Below, piece after piece: positions 31,946 through 41,682 of a stretch of 64,000 nucleotides of DNA (within the stretch, counting starts at the first letter, position 1; each line of letters begins with the position of its first letter). A model generated the notes under the pieces. That model was not told where the DNA came from. It did no database searches and saw only the letters and a list, made by a program, of their open reading frames with translations. Position numbers and translations under genes: made by a program. Source of the DNA: Bacillus sp. Cs-700. GTDB lineage: Bacteria > Bacillota > Bacilli > Bacillales > Guptibacillaceae. The DNA lies in assembly GCF_011082085.1 (NCBI RefSeq), contig NZ_CP041063.1, positions 1,178,001-1,242,000 on the forward strand, read 5' to 3'.

Positions 31946-33088
31946 CTAAATCGCAAGAAATTCCTGAAACACTTCGTTACCTAAAAAGAAACCTTGTTCT
32001 GTTAAGGTAATGTGTGTTCCGGTGTCTTGTATAAGTTGATTTTGAACGAGCTTATTGATTTGCTCGCTAAATACATCTTCGATCGAGTGATTGAACTTCT
32101 TTTGAAACGTTTCTTTTGAAACCCCTTCTTTCATGCGGAGGCCCATAAACATTTCTTCTTCCATTCGCTCGTTTTCCGTTAGAACGTTATCATCCATATA
32201 TGGAAAACCAGTTTCATCGATCTTCGTCATATACTGCTTGAGAGGACCGGCATTTGCCCTTCTAACCCCATCAATATAGCTGTGAGCACCAGCACCAATT
32301 CCGTAGTACTCATTATTCTTCCAATACGTAATATTGTGTTTGCTTTCATAACCTGGTTTTGCGAAATTGCTAATCTCATATTGCAATAGACCCGCTTTTT
32401 CAAGACGCGTTATAAGCATTTCATACATATCAGCTTCTGCTTCTTCGGTAGGAAGTGGTAATTCACCTTTACGCCATTTATTGTAGAAAACCGTTTTTTT
32501 CTCTACTTGTAAGGAATAAGAAGAAATGTGCGTGATTCCCAATTCAATCGCTTTCGTAATTGACTCTGAAAATTGAGGAATTGTTTGATCTGGTAAACCG
32601 AACATAAGATCTAAGGAAAGATTCACAAAACCTTCATTCTGTGCCATCCGAACAATTTCCCCAATTTCTGCAACTGAATGCCCTCTCCCAAGTTTATTTA
32701 GGAGAGAATCCTGAAATGCTTGAGCTCCTATACTTAAGCGATTCACCCCATAAGCTTTCATAATTCTTAGCTTTTCAGGTGTGACGCTCCCTGGATTTGC
32801 TTCCATCGAAAATTCAACAGAATCACATAGATAAGGCCCAAAACGATTTTGAACATCCTTCAGAAAACGTTCTAGCTGCTCTTCATTGAGCGCGGTAGGA
32901 GTGCCTCCCCCTACGAAAATCGTTTCAATCCGATTCGTCGGAAACTGTTCAAGGGTATGTTTCATTTCCAAATCCATATGAGCCAAATAATCATTTACAG
33001 GCTGTCCCTGCATAAACACTTTATTAAAATCACAATAGTGACAAATATAATCACAAAAAGGGATGTGTAAATAAACAGCGTTAACCAT
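31946..33088 (-). CDS. hemW: Radical-SAM haem chaperone HemW (formerly HemN-like)
   Basis: 380 residues from the ATG at 33088 (MVNAVYLHIPFC; a GTG three codons upstream is possible). Family members bind haem and deliver it to respiratory proteins; they lack coproporphyrinogen dehydrogenase activity. The radical-SAM motif is CDYICHYCDF (C-x3-C-x2-C) and FVGGGTPT and SMEANPG follow. The extra N-terminal cysteine of true HemN is absent. Between lepA and hrcA as in B. subtilis. Confidence 0.93.
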   Translation of the reverse strand: MVNAVYLHIPFCDYICHYCDFNKVFMQGQPVNDYLAHMDLEMKHTLEQFPTNRIETIFVGGGTPTALNEEQLERFLKDVQNRFGPYLCDSVEFSMEANPGSVTPEKLRIMKAYGVNRLSIGAQAFQDSLLNKLGRGHSVAEIGEIVRMAQNEGFVNLSLDLMFGLPDQTIPQFSESITKAIELGITHISSYSLQVEKKTVFYNKWRKGELPLPTEEAEADMYEMLITRLEKAGLLQYEISNFAKPGYESKHNITYWKNNEYYGIGAGAHSYIDGVRRANAGPLKQYMTKIDETGFPYMDDNVLTENERMEEEMFMGLRMKEGVSKETFQKKFNHSIEDVFSEQINKLVQNQLIQDTGTHITLTEQGFFLGNEVFQEFLAI

Positions 33089-33116
33089 TTCAATCACTGC
33101 TTTCTAACATAATGTA

Positions 33117-33143
33117 AAGACCGCAGAAACGCTCTGCGGTCTT
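33117..33143 (-). terminator. Terminator of lepA
   Basis: Perfect 11-bp stem AAGACCGCAGA / TCTGCGGTCTT with a 5-nt loop, followed by TACATTATG on the minus strand; the U-tract is short. Confidence 0.75.
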
Positions 33144-33191
33144 CTAACCTACATGGTATAAAAATCAACTCAGCACTTCAACTAAAGCACC

Positions 33192-35024
33192 TTAATTATT
33201 CTTTGTATTATCCTGGCGAAGAACAGCCATAAATGCTTCCTGTGGCACTTCAACTTTCCCTACCGTTTTCATTCGTTTTTTTCCTTCTTTTTGTTTCTCA
33301 AGAAGCTTACGTTTACGTGAAATATCTCCACCGTAACATTTGGCAAGTACGTTTTTACGCATCGCTTTAATGGTTGATCGCGCAACAATCTTCTGCCCGA
33401 TAGAAGCTTGGATCGGCACTTCAAATTGCTGTCTTGGAATAAGATCTTTCAAAGTTTCTGTAATGTCTTTCCCGCGATCATAAGCAAAGTCTCTGTGTAC
33501 AATAATAGAAAGCGCATCAATCTTCTCAGCGTTTAAAAGAATGTCCATTTTTACTAGGTTCGATTCTCGGTATCCAATTAACTCGTAGTCAAAGGATGCA
33601 TACCCCTTTGTGCTGGACTTCAATTGGTCAAAGAAATCATAGACAATTTCAGAAAGCGGAATATGATAAACAATATTTACACGACTTTCATCCATGTACT
33701 GCATGTCAATGAAATCACCACGTTTGCCCTGACATAACTCCATAATCGCTCCAACATAGTCGTTAGGTGCCATAATTGTTGCTTTTACATATGGCTCTTG
33801 CACTTCTGCGATCGATTGAGCATCAGGCATCATTGCAGGGTTATCGATAATAACTTCTTCTCCATCAGTAAGTTTTACCTGGTATATAACACTTGGTGCT
33901 GTTGTAATGAGATCGATGTTAAACTCTCTTTCAATACGCTCCTGAACAATCTCCATATGAAGAAGCCCAAGGAAACCACAGCGGAAACCAAACCCTAGAG
34001 CCTGAGAAGTTTCTGCTTCATATTGAAGGGAGGAATCATTAAGTTCAAGGCGTTCAAGGGCTTCACGAAGATCATTGTATTGAGCAGAATCAACTGGATA
34101 CAGTCCACAATACACCATCGGATTCATTCGACGATAACCCGGCAGTGGAGTGGCAGCTGGATTTTTCACTGATGTGATGGTATCACCTACGCGGGAGTCG
34201 CCCACGTTTTTAATCGCAGCAGTTAGAAAACCAACATCACCAACAGAAAGTTCCTTCTTAGCAACTGGCTTAGGGTTAAACACCCCGAGCTCATTCACTT
34301 CAAATTCTTTTCCTGTTGCCATCATGCGAATTTTATCTCCGACTTTTACAGACCCTTCTGTGATTCGAATATATGCGACTACTCCTCTATATGGGTCATA
34401 GAGCGAGTCAAAAATAAGGGCTTGTAGCGGACCTTCAGGATCTCCCTGAGGCGCGGGCACTTTTTCAACGATTTGCTCTAGAATGTCTTCGATACCAATT
34501 CCAGACTTTGCAGAAGCGAGTACAGCTTCAGAAGCATCCAAACCAATAACATCTTCAACTTCTTGACGGACCCGTTCCGGCTCTGCGCTTGGCAAGTCAA
34601 TCTTATTAATTACTGGAAGAATTTCGAGATCATTATCGAGTGCAAGGTATACGTTCGCTAACGTCTGAGCTTCAATCCCCTGAGCTGCATCGACAATTAA
34701 GAGGGCTCCTTCACAAGCTGCAAGGCTTCTAGATACTTCATAAGTGAAGTCGACGTGCCCAGGTGTATCGATTAAATGAAAAATGTATTCTTCTCCATCT
34801 TTCGCTGTATAAGTAAGCTGAACAGAATTCAGTTTAATCGTAATTCCTCGTTCACGTTCAAGATCCATCGCATCAAGCGTCTGGTCTTTCATTTCACGGT
34901 CAGTTAACGCACCTGTCCGTTCTAAAATACGGTCAGCAAGAGTCGATTTTCCATGATCAATATGGGCAATGATGGAAAAATTTCGAATCCTAGACTGTCT
35001 TTTTAACTTTTCTTCAAGGTTCAT
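33192..35024 (-). CDS. lepA: Elongation factor 4 (LepA)
   Basis: Ribosome-associated translational GTPase that back-translocates or helps 30S biogenesis. 610 residues: G domain with [10 protein letters not shown], the RERGITIK switch, DTPGHVDF and NKIDLPSA, then EF-G-like domains and the LepA-specific C-terminal domain ending with [24 protein letters not shown] (part: [14 protein letters not shown]). It has the family's usual length. Confidence 0.98.
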   Translation of the reverse strand: MNLEEKLKRQSRIRNFSIIAHIDHGKSTLADRILERTGALTDREMKDQTLDAMDLERERGITIKLNSVQLTYTAKDGEEYIFHLIDTPGHVDFTYEVSRSLAACEGALLIVDAAQGIEAQTLANVYLALDNDLEILPVINKIDLPSAEPERVRQEVEDVIGLDASEAVLASAKSGIGIEDILEQIVEKVPAPQGDPEGPLQALIFDSLYDPYRGVVAYIRITEGSVKVGDKIRMMATGKEFEVNELGVFNPKPVAKKELSVGDVGFLTAAIKNVGDSRVGDTITSVKNPAATPLPGYRRMNPMVYCGLYPVDSAQYNDLREALERLELNDSSLQYEAETSQALGFGFRCGFLGLLHMEIVQERIEREFNIDLITTAPSVIYQVKLTDGEEVIIDNPAMMPDAQSIAEVQEPYVKATIMAPNDYVGAIMELCQGKRGDFIDMQYMDESRVNIVYHIPLSEIVYDFFDQLKSSTKGYASFDYELIGYRESNLVKMDILLNAEKIDALSIIVHRDFAYDRGKDITETLKDLIPRQQFEVPIQASIGQKIVARSTIKAMRKNVLAKCYGGDISRKRKLLEKQKEGKKRMKTVGKVEVPQEAFMAVLRQDNTKNN

Positions 35025-35165
35025 CTACAATCACTCCTAAGGCGAAACTACGCTAGTATAGATTATAGCAATACCGCTGTCCAGATTCAATCCGCAATCC
35101 GCCCATATCTTAATATATGGGCACCACATCTCTAATTTCATACCATATAAAAACAGAAACCCATT

Positions 35166-35190
35166 AAAAAAAGGCGCAACAGCGCCCTTT
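35166..35190 (-). terminator. Putative terminator or attenuator after yqxA
   Basis: Short stem GGGCGC / GCGCC(T) with a 4-nt loop and TTTTTTT on the minus strand, directly at the yqxA stop. Upstream of lepA, so some read-through would be expected. Confidence 0.7.
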
Positions 35191-35537
35191 CACCTCTGAA
35201 AGAAAGATAATAAAGTTGTAATAATCGTAAACACAAACGACAAAACCGCTTGAATGAGCGATGATACCCATTGGCTTACAGTACTCCCTAATTGTCCAAG
35301 AACATTAAATTCGTTTGCACCTTCAAGTGTTTTTTGTTTGTCTTTTAGATCTTCTTGAGTAATGGATGTGCCGAGGATTTCAGCTTCGACTCCGTTAGTA
35401 GCATTAATCTGAAACGCACCTGTATTTTCGCTTGCTTGCATGTTATTCATATTTTTAGAAGCCTGTTCCATTCCTAATAGCACTCCAAACAAAAGCAATG
35501 AAACAAGGAGAAAAGTTTTCATAAAAAACAACGCCAT
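35190..35537 (-). CDS. yqxA: YqxA/DUF3679 small membrane protein
   Basis: 115 residues with an N-terminal membrane helix (LLVSLLLFGVLLGM), a hydrophilic middle, and a C-terminal hydrophobic segment (IQAVLSFVFTIITTLLSFF). The N-terminal hydrophobic GM.QA pattern and the location before lepA match B. subtilis YqxA. Function unknown. AAGGAG is 8 nt from the ATG. In B. subtilis spoIIP separates gpr from yqxA; here gpr is immediately upstream, only 68 bp away. Confidence 0.8.
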   Translation of the reverse strand: MALFFMKTFLLVSLLLFGVLLGMEQASKNMNNMQASENTGAFQINATNGVEAEILGTSITQEDLKDKQKTLEGANEFNVLGQLGSTVSQWVSSLIQAVLSFVFTIITTLLSFFQR

Positions 35538-35605
35538 CTCTCCAGCTCCTTCCTAATAAGCTTGTCCTACTCTTCTATACGTATGCCAAAAGGAAATCGA
35601 TATTC

Positions 35606-36724
35606 CTAATGTGTGTACATGCCACTATTCTGCTGATTTACTTCTCCATGCAAGCAACTATTTAGACCACCTGAAATAACATTTGCCATATCCTCTATAA
35701 ATACATCAACTTCTTTTGGGGTAACCATTAAGTTATGTCCCATCGGTGCAAGCACTTCACGAATTAAGTTTCGCTTTTCGTCATCTTCGAGTGTACCAAC
35801 CATCCCAAGAAACGTCTGCCTCTTTCCTTCGTCAGGAAGATCTTCTTCTGTATACGTTTTCTTCTCACCAAACGTCATGCCAGCTGGTGCGAGTGATTTT
35901 GATGGCTTATCTTTTTCTTTTAATTCTCTTCCGAAATGCTTTAAGATAAAATCGATTGTATCACTCGTGATCGAAACCGCATCAACAACAGTTGGGATAC
36001 CAATAGCGATAACTGGAATGCCAAGTGTATCAAAGCTTAATTCTTTCCGCTTATTTCCAACACCTGATCCAGGGTGAATCCCCGTATCCGATATTTGTAT
36101 CGTTGTATTAACACGCTCAATCGATCGCGACGCTAGCGCATCGATCGCAATCACGAAGTCTGGCTTTGCTTTTTCAATAACCCCGTGAATAATATCACTC
36201 GTCTCAATTCCAGTGATTCCCATGACACCTGGCGTAATCGCACTTACGGGTCGAAACCCTTCGGAAACTGTCTCTGGTTGAAGTTCAAATAAATGATTCG
36301 TAATGAGCAAATTCGAAACAACCAGAGGACCTAGTGAATCAGGCGTCACGTTCCAATTCCCAAGACCTACAATCAGACAACTTGCTTCTTTGGAAATATT
36401 CTGTTGCTTTAGAAATGCAGCAAACTCATGAGCAAAAACATCTTGAACGGTCTGTTGGAGAGCTGAGTCTTTTCTTCTAATACCCTGTACCTCAAAAGTT
36501 AAATAGTGTCCCGCTTTTTTGCCAATTTCTTTCTCGCCTTGTTTTGTTACCTCGACTGTTGTAATGCTCACACCCTGTTCCGTTCTTTCTTTGACGATAA
36601 CGCCCTTTAACCCTTCAGGTTGCTCTTCTTTCATGCTTTTCGCTTTTTTTTCTTTAACCATTTCTTGCGCTTCTACAGCTAGATCTGTCCTTACTTGATA
36701 GTTATCTAGTTCAACGCTTCCCAT
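35606..36724 (-). CDS. gpr: Spore germination protease Gpr
   Basis: Aspartate-type protease made as a zymogen in the forespore that degrades small acid-soluble proteins on germination. 372 residues, very similar over the whole length to B. subtilis GPR, including [19 protein letters not shown] (part) with the catalytic Asp, [14 protein letters not shown], and an N-terminal [13 protein letters not shown] propeptide ahead of the autocleavage site. Divergent from rpsT. Forespore (SigF/SigG) control is family knowledge; a GAATG / TACGCTA pair upstream is a weak SigG match. Confidence 0.97.
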   Translation of the reverse strand: MGSVELDNYQVRTDLAVEAQEMVKEKKAKSMKEEQPEGLKGVIVKERTEQGVSITTVEVTKQGEKEIGKKAGHYLTFEVQGIRRKDSALQQTVQDVFAHEFAAFLKQQNISKEASCLIVGLGNWNVTPDSLGPLVVSNLLITNHLFELQPETVSEGFRPVSAITPGVMGITGIETSDIIHGVIEKAKPDFVIAIDALASRSIERVNTTIQISDTGIHPGSGVGNKRKELSFDTLGIPVIAIGIPTVVDAVSITSDTIDFILKHFGRELKEKDKPSKSLAPAGMTFGEKKTYTEEDLPDEGKRQTFLGMVGTLEDDEKRNLIREVLAPMGHNLMVTPKEVDVFIEDMANVISGGLNSCLHGEVNQQNSGMYTH

Positions 36725-36789
36725 CAGATCACCCCTTGTTCTATCTGTTACCTGTTAGCGTAACCCCGAAATAAGGTTTTCATTCTCTA

Positions 36790-36818
36790 TTGCAATTCAT
36801 TGTCCTATTTGATAGAAT
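36790..36818 (+). promoter_or_regulatory. SigA promoter of rpsT
   Basis: TTGCAA - 17 nt - TAGAAT, 63 bp upstream of the rpsT ATG. Confidence 0.65.
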
Positions 36819-36880
36819 GTTTCTTGTTCTATGCACGGATATGACATGGAATTGTTAAGCCTTGCAAGGAGGTGAAAGGT

Positions 36881-37147
36881 ATGCCAAATATTAAATCTGC
36901 GGTTAAACGCGTTAGAACTCAATCTGATCGTCGCGCTAATAACATTGCTTTCAAATCTGAAATGCGTTCTGCAATCAAGACTTTTGAAGCTAAAGTTGAA
37001 GCTAAAGACGTTGAAGCTGCGAAAACAGCTCTTAACCAAGCTTCTAAGCGCATCGACAAAGCTGCTGACAAAGGAATCATTCACAGAAACACAGTAGCAC
37101 GTAAAAAATCTCGTCTAACTAAAATGTACAACGAGATTTCAGCGTAA
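36881..37147 (+). CDS. rpsT: 30S ribosomal protein S20
   Basis: 88-residue basic helical protein starting MPNIKSAVKRVRT with the typical AIKTFEAKVEAKD and DKAADKGIIHRNTVARKKSRL helices. AAGGAGGTGAAAGGT lies just before the ATG at 36881; a GTG three codons earlier is part of that site. Transcribed divergently from gpr and convergently to holA. Confidence 0.97.
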   Translation: MPNIKSAVKRVRTQSDRRANNIAFKSEMRSAIKTFEAKVEAKDVEAAKTALNQASKRIDKAADKGIIHRNTVARKKSRLTKMYNEISA

Positions 37148-37162
37148 TTCCTTAAAAACGTT

Positions 37163-37192
37163 AAAAGCTGTTGGGATATCCCAACAGCTTTT
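37163..37192. terminator. Bidirectional terminator between rpsT and holA
   Basis: Perfect 13-bp stem AAAAGCTGTTGGG / CCCAACAGCTTTT with an ATAT loop and T-runs on both strands. Confidence 0.92.
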
Positions 37193-37193
37193 T

Positions 37194-38216
37194 TTATGCA
37201 TTTTTAATTTTAGTAACTAACAATTCAAGAATAAGTTTTTTATCCATCTTACCTGTTTTCATCTCATAATCCGATTCAGCAATTTGATCTAAAATAAAGC
37301 GCAGTTTTTCTTCTTCGAAACTTCGACTTTGTTGCTGTGCAATCTTCACTGCATAAGGATGCAATTTAAGGGTGGAGGCCATTTGCTTCTGACCATACCC
37401 TCTCTTCGAAAGCTCACTAACCTGATAAATAATCCGAAACTGTCTGCCAATTAACGAAAGAATTTTAATAGGTTCTTCATTGATTTTAAGTAAATCATAT
37501 AAAATGCGAAACGCTTTGTTTAAGTCTTTCCTTACGATACGATCAATTAACGCAAAAATATCATTTTCTAATGTTCTTGCGACGAGAAGATCAACAACTT
37601 CCGCATTGACAATGCCACCTTCACCAACGTAAAGTGCCATTTTATCTATTTCCTGTTGCAGCAACATCAAGTGACTACCTGTTAACTGAACAAGCCTCTC
37701 TTCGCCTTCCTGATCAAGAGAAACACCATGTTGCTTTGCGCGTTGCTGAAGCCAGTCACCCAAATGATTTTCTTGTAACGCCTCGGCTTTAACAAATGCT
37801 CCTGCTTTCTTAATGGTTTTCACCAATTTTTTCCGCTCATCCAACTTTTCATAAGGGGCTTCAATAATAAGAATTGTAAAAGGAGATGGGTTTTCAGCAT
37901 ACCGCTGAAGTGAGTCCAGATCATGCTCTACTTTGCTCTTATCCTTAGCAGCTGTTAAAAACAATGGATTTTTTAATATAATGACACGCTTCTCCCCTAA
38001 AAATGGCAGCGTTTCAGCATCTTCTACTGCAGCTTGTACAGGTGTTTCGTTTAGATCATAATAAGCAAGTCCAAATTCTTTCTCTTCTTCTGGGAGCGCC
38101 TGATTAATGATCATTTTTTGTAATTCATCAACCAAGAACGTTTCTGTGCCCGTTAAGAGATAGAGTGGATCTAACTTGTTTTGTTTAATTTTCTTTTTTA
38201 AGTCTGAAATGGACAT
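37194..38216 (-). CDS. holA: DNA polymerase III delta subunit HolA (YqeN)
   Basis: Clamp-loader delta subunit that opens the beta sliding clamp. 340 residues, AAA+-like fold without a Walker A motif. Recognisable segments are LYLLTGTETFLVDEL near the N-terminus, VIILKNPLFLT and ALIDRIVRKDLNKAF. Position next to rpsT and the comE cluster matches B. subtilis yqeN. Confidence 0.94.
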   Translation of the reverse strand: MSISDLKKKIKQNKLDPLYLLTGTETFLVDELQKMIINQALPEEEKEFGLAYYDLNETPVQAAVEDAETLPFLGEKRVIILKNPLFLTAAKDKSKVEHDLDSLQRYAENPSPFTILIIEAPYEKLDERKKLVKTIKKAGAFVKAEALQENHLGDWLQQRAKQHGVSLDQEGEERLVQLTGSHLMLLQQEIDKMALYVGEGGIVNAEVVDLLVARTLENDIFALIDRIVRKDLNKAFRILYDLLKINEEPIKILSLIGRQFRIIYQVSELSKRGYGQKQMASTLKLHPYAVKIAQQQSRSFEEEKLRFILDQIAESDYEMKTGKMDKKLILELLVTKIKNA

Positions 38217-38618
38217 CTATGTACACCTCGTTTTTATTCGTCCATTTCTATCCTAATCCGTCAAAACGATGTTGGCAAGTAGAAAAGGGAAGCCGGCTGC
38301 TATAACCAGCCTCCCATTTATAGTAAACGCTCCTTCATAAGGCCTAGGACTCTCATGAAGCAACGATGTTCGGTGTGTAGTAGATAGGATATCCTATGCA
38401 AACTTAAAGTATGGGTGACAACTCTTTACAGGAAAGGGAGTGATTCTTTCGAATAAATTCCTTTCACTAAAACTGTGACAGTTACTGAAGATTAAAGACA
38501 TAAAGTGGAATACATGATACAATATTGATTGAAATGTACCTTTTTAGGAAATCCCCTACATAAAGACTACATTAGTAGTGAACAGTGAATACTATGGGGA
38601 AAGCAGGAGGGAAGGCAA
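38217..38618. other. Intergenic stretch between holA and yqzM
   Basis: No gene seen. It contains a 14-bp perfect palindrome ATAGGATATCCTAT (38384-38397) and an imperfect hairpin GGGAGGCTGG / CAGCCGGCTTCCC (minus strand, about 38288-38317) followed by TTTTC, which might end transcripts leaving comEC. The two promoters for divergent holA and yqzM must lie here. Confidence 0.5.
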
Positions 38619-38750
38619 ATGAACGAGTTCGAAAAAGATGTTCAAGCTAAGGATAATGACGCTGTTCAATCAGCTGTTGGCTTCGTTGTACCATTTTTAT
38701 TCTTTTCCATCATTTTCTTCACGGCTGTAATTATTAAAGCAATTGGCTAA
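38619..38750 (+). CDS. yqzM: YqzM family small membrane protein
   Basis: 43-residue protein MNEFEKDVQAKDNDAVQSAV (first part) followed by one membrane helix (FVVPFLFFSIIFFTAVII) and KAIG. The N-terminus and the location beside comEC match B. subtilis YqzM (44 residues), of unknown function. GGAGGGAAGGCAA precedes the ATG. Confidence 0.88.
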   Translation: MNEFEKDVQAKDNDAVQSAVGFVVPFLFFSIIFFTAVIIKAIG

Positions 38751-38775
38751 ATAGACTGCCCCTAGGCAGTCTATT
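38750..38775. terminator. Terminator between yqzM and comEC
   Basis: Perfect 11-bp stem AATAGACTGCC / GGCAGTCTATT, CCTA loop, TTTT beyond on the plus strand. The comEC stop codon is inside the right arm. Confidence 0.88.
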
Positions 38776-41056
38776 TTCCATTTAACATCACGGACCAACT
38801 TCCTTTTTTATTCCTTCGATATGTGTATCGGATCGTGCCATTTAGGTCGGTTCGAAGAATAGAGACACCGTGCTTTTGATAGCGTTCTAATACATCTTCA
38901 TCAGGATGACCATAACGGTTATCTTCCCCAACTGATATGATCGCAATATCTGGAGTGACACGGTCAATGAACTCTGATGAGCTAGAAGTAGCGCTACCAT
39001 GATGGCCTACTTTTACCACGTCAATTTTTGGAAGAGAGCGACCAGCAAGAAGTTGATGTTCTCCCTCCGCTTCCACATCACCCATTAAAAGCCAGCTATA
39101 TCCGCCAATGCTTGCATGCAAAACGATACTCCCATCGTTCTCTTCCTTCGTCTGTAACGCCTGAACAACAGTGAAATTCGCCTTCCCTACGCTCCATGAT
39201 TGTCCTACTTTTGCGTTTGATACAGGAACACTTTTTGTTCGTGCGATTTGCATTATATTCGCTTCGACTTCCGTTTGTTCAATACCTTGATCAAGTAACA
39301 ATCTTTTTATAGAGATGCCTTCTAAAATCTCCTTCGCTCCACCCACATGATCAAAATCACCATGAGTAAGCAGCAATAAGTCAAGCTCACGAATACCTTT
39401 CGACTTTAAAAATGGGAGAACAACATCACCCCCTATGTTAAATGTTGACTCTCTTTGTCGCCACATTTCTTCTTTGCCAAAACTCGGTTTTCCGCCTGTA
39501 TCAATTAAAATAACCTGTTGTTGAAACGGGAGCATGATCAAAATACTATCCCCCTGCCCAACATCGATGAATGTCACCTCTCCATTTGGGTTGAGATAAG
39601 GAGATATGTACAGTCCACCGCAATAAAGCGACCAGAATACACTAGCTTTCATAAGTGACCCTCGCTCCCATAACAGAACGACGAAAAAGCAAAGCCCTAA
39701 AGAAATAATTAGCACACCTTCTGAAATCGCTCCGAAAACCACATTCATGTTTAACTCCGAGAGAAACAAAAACAAACGATGAATGGACCCAATGAGCGTA
39801 GCGAGTAGTTCAGACAATACCGTAAAAAGAAAGGATACAGAAAGCGTTTGTAACAGGAAGAGAAGCAATAGAGCTGGTAAAACGATGATTGAAATAAATG
39901 GAACATATATGAGGTTCAATCCTAAACTGATAAATGAAATTTGATGAAAGTGATAAATAACAAGAGGAAAAGAAATGACTTGAGCGAGAATTGATAAAGC
40001 AAGAAGTTGGGTGAAGGGATGTTGATAACGCTTCAAGATCGTATGAGAGGATACGATTAAAGCAAAAGCAATAAGAAAAGAAAGTTGAAATCCAATATGA
40101 TAAGCATAATAAGGATTTACAAATAGTGTTATTAAACAAGCTACCGCAATTCCATCAAGAGGATTAAGCTTTAACTGAAACCGCATACTAAAAACAACTG
40201 TCATAGCCATTAAAGACGCTCTAACGACCGATGGTGCACCACCTGTAAAAACAAGATAAAAAGGAAAAAAAATGAAAAGCGTACTATACGCTTTTTCTCT
40301 CGTCATACCAATTCGTATCATTAGCCAGAAAAACAAGCCTCCTATGACGCCAACGTGCAAACCCGATACAGCAAGAACATGACTCAAACCTAATTCTTGA
40401 TAAGCATCAGTGACATCAGGGGGTAATAGGCTGCGATCGCCAACAAGTAACGATGCCGCTAGCCCTTGAAGTTGAATAGGAAAAACAACTGTAATATCAG
40501 AGACAACTTTCTGCCGGTATTGTTGAATCTTAACGATCAGTGATTTGGAATGTGGTAAGCAAGTTGGTTTTTCATTAAGTTCATAAATCCAGTGAATTTT
40601 TTTATGATAAAGGTAACGTTCGTAGTCAAAAAGAGAGGGAATTCTTAGGGGTGATGGGGGTTTCAGCGTCCCTGATAAACGACACAAGTGACCTACTTTC
40701 AATTTTCTCAAATCATTCTTTTCCACTTCTGAAGATAAATAATACTGAACCTTTAAATTCTCATTCATTGTGGAAGCTTCAAAAGAAAGAGAATCACCAT
40801 CAACTTGAGGCAACGAAGAAATCTTCCCATTTAAGGCTACTTCACCTTCTTTTAAAGAGGTGATATTGGTGCTATTTGTAAAAACAGTATAACTAAAAGA
40901 TAATAGGAAGGTAAGAGTAGCTAACAATAGTAGCCCTCTCTTACCTTTCCATAACCATATCAACAAAATACTACTCACAGAAACGGCATAGTAGGAATCA
41001 ACACTGAACACACCAAGTAGCGAAGAAAGCGCTAGCACCCACAGGTTTCCTTTCAT
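38771..41056 (-). CDS. comEC: Competence DNA channel ComEC/Rec2
   Basis: Membrane channel through which single-stranded transforming DNA enters. 761 residues: an N-terminal DUF4131/OB domain between two early membrane helices, the multi-helix Competence domain with LAASLLVGDRSLLP and LGLSHVLAVSGLHVG (about 215-480), and a C-terminal metallo-beta-lactamase domain with LLTHGDFDHVGG and KVGHHGSATSSS, probably the nuclease for the non-transforming strand. The ATG overlaps the comEB stop by one base (TAATG). Confidence 0.96.
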   Translation of the reverse strand: MKGNLWVLALSSLLGVFSVDSYYAVSVSSILLIWLWKGKRGLLLLATLTFLLSFSYTVFTNSTNITSLKEGEVALNGKISSLPQVDGDSLSFEASTMNENLKVQYYLSSEVEKNDLRKLKVGHLCRLSGTLKPPSPLRIPSLFDYERYLYHKKIHWIYELNEKPTCLPHSKSLIVKIQQYRQKVVSDITVVFPIQLQGLAASLLVGDRSLLPPDVTDAYQELGLSHVLAVSGLHVGVIGGLFFWLMIRIGMTREKAYSTLFIFFPFYLVFTGGAPSVVRASLMAMTVVFSMRFQLKLNPLDGIAVACLITLFVNPYYAYHIGFQLSFLIAFALIVSSHTILKRYQHPFTQLLALSILAQVISFPLVIYHFHQISFISLGLNLIYVPFISIIVLPALLLLFLLQTLSVSFLFTVLSELLATLIGSIHRLFLFLSELNMNVVFGAISEGVLIISLGLCFFVVLLWERGSLMKASVFWSLYCGGLYISPYLNPNGEVTFIDVGQGDSILIMLPFQQQVILIDTGGKPSFGKEEMWRQRESTFNIGGDVVLPFLKSKGIRELDLLLLTHGDFDHVGGAKEILEGISIKRLLLDQGIEQTEVEANIMQIARTKSVPVSNAKVGQSWSVGKANFTVVQALQTKEENDGSIVLHASIGGYSWLLMGDVEAEGEHQLLAGRSLPKIDVVKVGHHGSATSSSSEFIDRVTPDIAIISVGEDNRYGHPDEDVLERYQKHGVSILRTDLNGTIRYTYRRNKKGSWSVMLNGK

Positions 41057-41619
41057 TACATACCGTATAGTTTGGAAGCTTTCTCATATAATGGCCTTAT
41101 TTCATTTGCATCAAGACCTGACGCTGAAAGTTTGTCCAATAAATCTGCAGTTAAATTAAGCTTTTCTTGACTATTCGTATCAAGGATCATCTCTTCTAGT
41201 TCAACTTGTCTGACTGTTACGCCAGCATCTTCAAATAGCTCAACCGCATAAGGATGATTTTTATAATTCTCTGCATAAATCACTGTTTTAATCCCTGCCT
41301 GTATAATCGCTTTACAGCAGTTAATACAAGGAAAATGAGTGACGTAAATTTCAGCTCCGGTTGTTTGCACACCAAATTTAGCGCATTGAATAATGGCATT
41401 CATCTCAGCATGAATCGTTCGAACACAATGATTGTCGATTACATAACACCCTTCGTCAATACAATGAACGCCACCTGATACAGATCCATTGTATCCACCT
41501 GCAATCATCCTTTTATCTCTTACAATTGTTGCGCCAACCGTTAAACGAGTACATGTGCTTCTAAGAGCAAGTAAATGGCTTTGGGCCATAAAATACTGAT
41601 CCCACGAAATACGTTCCAT
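41056..41619 (-). CDS. comEB: dCMP deaminase-family protein ComEB
   Basis: 187-residue zinc deaminase (deoxycytidylate deaminase fold). Catalytic HAEMNAIIQC supplies the zinc histidine and proton-shuttling Glu, and PCINCCK supplies the two zinc cysteines. dCMP to dUMP is the family reaction; ComEB's role in competence is in polar localisation of ComGA/ComEA rather than DNA uptake chemistry. Between comEA and comEC, as in B. subtilis. Confidence 0.94.
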   Translation of the reverse strand: MERISWDQYFMAQSHLLALRSTCTRLTVGATIVRDKRMIAGGYNGSVSGGVHCIDEGCYVIDNHCVRTIHAEMNAIIQCAKFGVQTTGAEIYVTHFPCINCCKAIIQAGIKTVIYAENYKNHPYAVELFEDAGVTVRQVELEEMILDTNSQEKLNLTADLLDKLSASGLDANEIRPLYEKASKLYGM

Positions 41620-41682
41620 GGATTTCCCCCCAATGTTTTATCTTCTATTAGTTTGATTGAAATAATCCTGCTAGTCAATGAC

